From: CAZIWJ01 sp964542855
GTDB lineage: Bacteria; Bacteroidota; Bacteroidia; Cytophagales; Cyclobacteriaceae
Assembly (NCBI GenBank): GCA_964542855.1
Contig: CAZIWJ010000234.1
Location: 1-5,613, forward strand
DNA length: 5,613 nt
Direction: 5' to 3'
The notes beneath the pieces were generated by a model. It saw only the letters and a list, made by a program, of their open reading frames with translations, searched no databases and had not been told where the DNA came from. The translations under genes were made by a program, and so were the position numbers. Below, piece after piece: positions 5,220 through 5,613 of this stretch (positions within the stretch are counted from its first letter, which is position 1; each line of letters starts with the position of its first letter).

Positions 5220-5613
5220 ATGAAAAAAATTCTGATCATTAACGGACCTAACCTGAACATGCTGGGCAGCCGGCAGCCCGAAATATACGGAAACCAGTCG
5301 TTCGACGAGTACCTCCTCACGCTAAGGAAACAATTTCCCGCTACAACTATCGATTATTTCCAATCGAATACTGAAGGCGAAATTGTTACCCGGTTACAGG
5401 AATGCTTTCAATCCGACTACACCGGCATTGTTATTAACGCAGCAGCCTACACCCATACCTCAATAGCCATTGCCGATGCCACTGCCCTGCTGGATGTACC
5501 TGTAGTGGAAGTACACATCTCAAACGTATATGCCCGCGAACCTTTCCGGAAGCACAGCTATTTATCGGCCTACTGTACCGGGGTAATGGCAGGTTTCGGA
5601 TTGAAAGGATACG
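5220..5613 (+). CDS. aroQ: 3-dehydroquinate dehydratase, type II, C-terminus cut off
   Basis: 131 codons are visible of a protein that is usually about 140-150 aa, so only the last residues are missing past the right edge. The type II enzyme dehydrates 3-dehydroquinate to 3-dehydroshikimate in the shikimate pathway, acting in the cytoplasm as a dodecamer. The signature NGPNLNMLGSRQPEIYG opens the protein, with Arg18 and the catalytic-base Tyr23. INAAAYTHTSIAIADA provides Asn73 and His79. VEVHISNVYAREPFRKHSYL provides His99 and Arg110, and GVMAGFGLKGY is the conserved tail. All these active-site residues are in place. The start is the ATG at 5220 giving MKKILIINGPN, the usual N-terminus. It diverges from the gene at 5180. 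Confidence 0.96.
   Translation, partial: MKKILIINGPNLNMLGSRQPEIYGNQSFDEYLLTLRKQFPATTIDYFQSNTEGEIVTRLQECFQSDYTGIVINAAAYTHTSIAIADATALLDVPVVEVHISNVYAREPFRKHSYLSAYCTGVMAGFGLKGY

Overview
The window looks like ordinary chromosome of a member of the Bacteroidota, possibly from the Cytophagia or a related group. This is an inference. It rests on moderate GC with AT-rich gaps, start codons without strong Shine-Dalgarno sequences, and a leftmost gene that resembles a family I associate with Bacteroidota. No mobile element, CRISPR array, rRNA or tRNA is visible.

Layout from left to right. Positions 1-606 hold the N-terminal 202 codons of a minus-strand conserved protein that runs off the left edge. 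Positions 607-844 are a divergent gap with an inverted repeat, a repeated 10-mer and a 12-bp palindrome. Positions 845-1354 (+) encode a secreted YfiR/DUF4154-like protein, followed by a good intrinsic terminator. Positions 1443-3526 (+) are a two-gene selenium operon, selU (mnmH) and selD, overlapping by 4 nt. Positions 3527-4014 are an unusually long gap (488 bp) with recurrent GTTAC/GTAAC words in pairable arrangements and a 35-bp inverted repeat. Positions 4015-4320 (+) encode an unrecognised 101-aa protein whose stop codon overlaps that of the next gene. Positions 4317-5180 (-) encode a signal-less type 2 periplasmic-binding-fold protein of the Ca3427-like kind. Positions 5220 to the right edge (+) are most of aroQ, the type II 3-dehydroquinate dehydratase.

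How the genes work together: only selU and selD form a clear functional unit. SelD makes selenophosphate, and SelU uses it to convert 2-thiouridine to 2-selenouridine at the tRNA wobble position. No selA, selB or tRNA-Sec is seen here, and SelD carries Cys rather than Sec at its catalytic position, so nothing in the window calls for selenocysteine. The other genes look like independent units: a possible envelope signalling protein, a solute-binding-fold protein without a transporter, and a shikimate-pathway enzyme.

I found no clearly new system. The items most worth a second look are the structured gap after selD, the hairpin-plus-T-run against the selU start codon, the two inverted-repeat operator candidates, the orphan small protein, and the orphan Ca3427-like protein.
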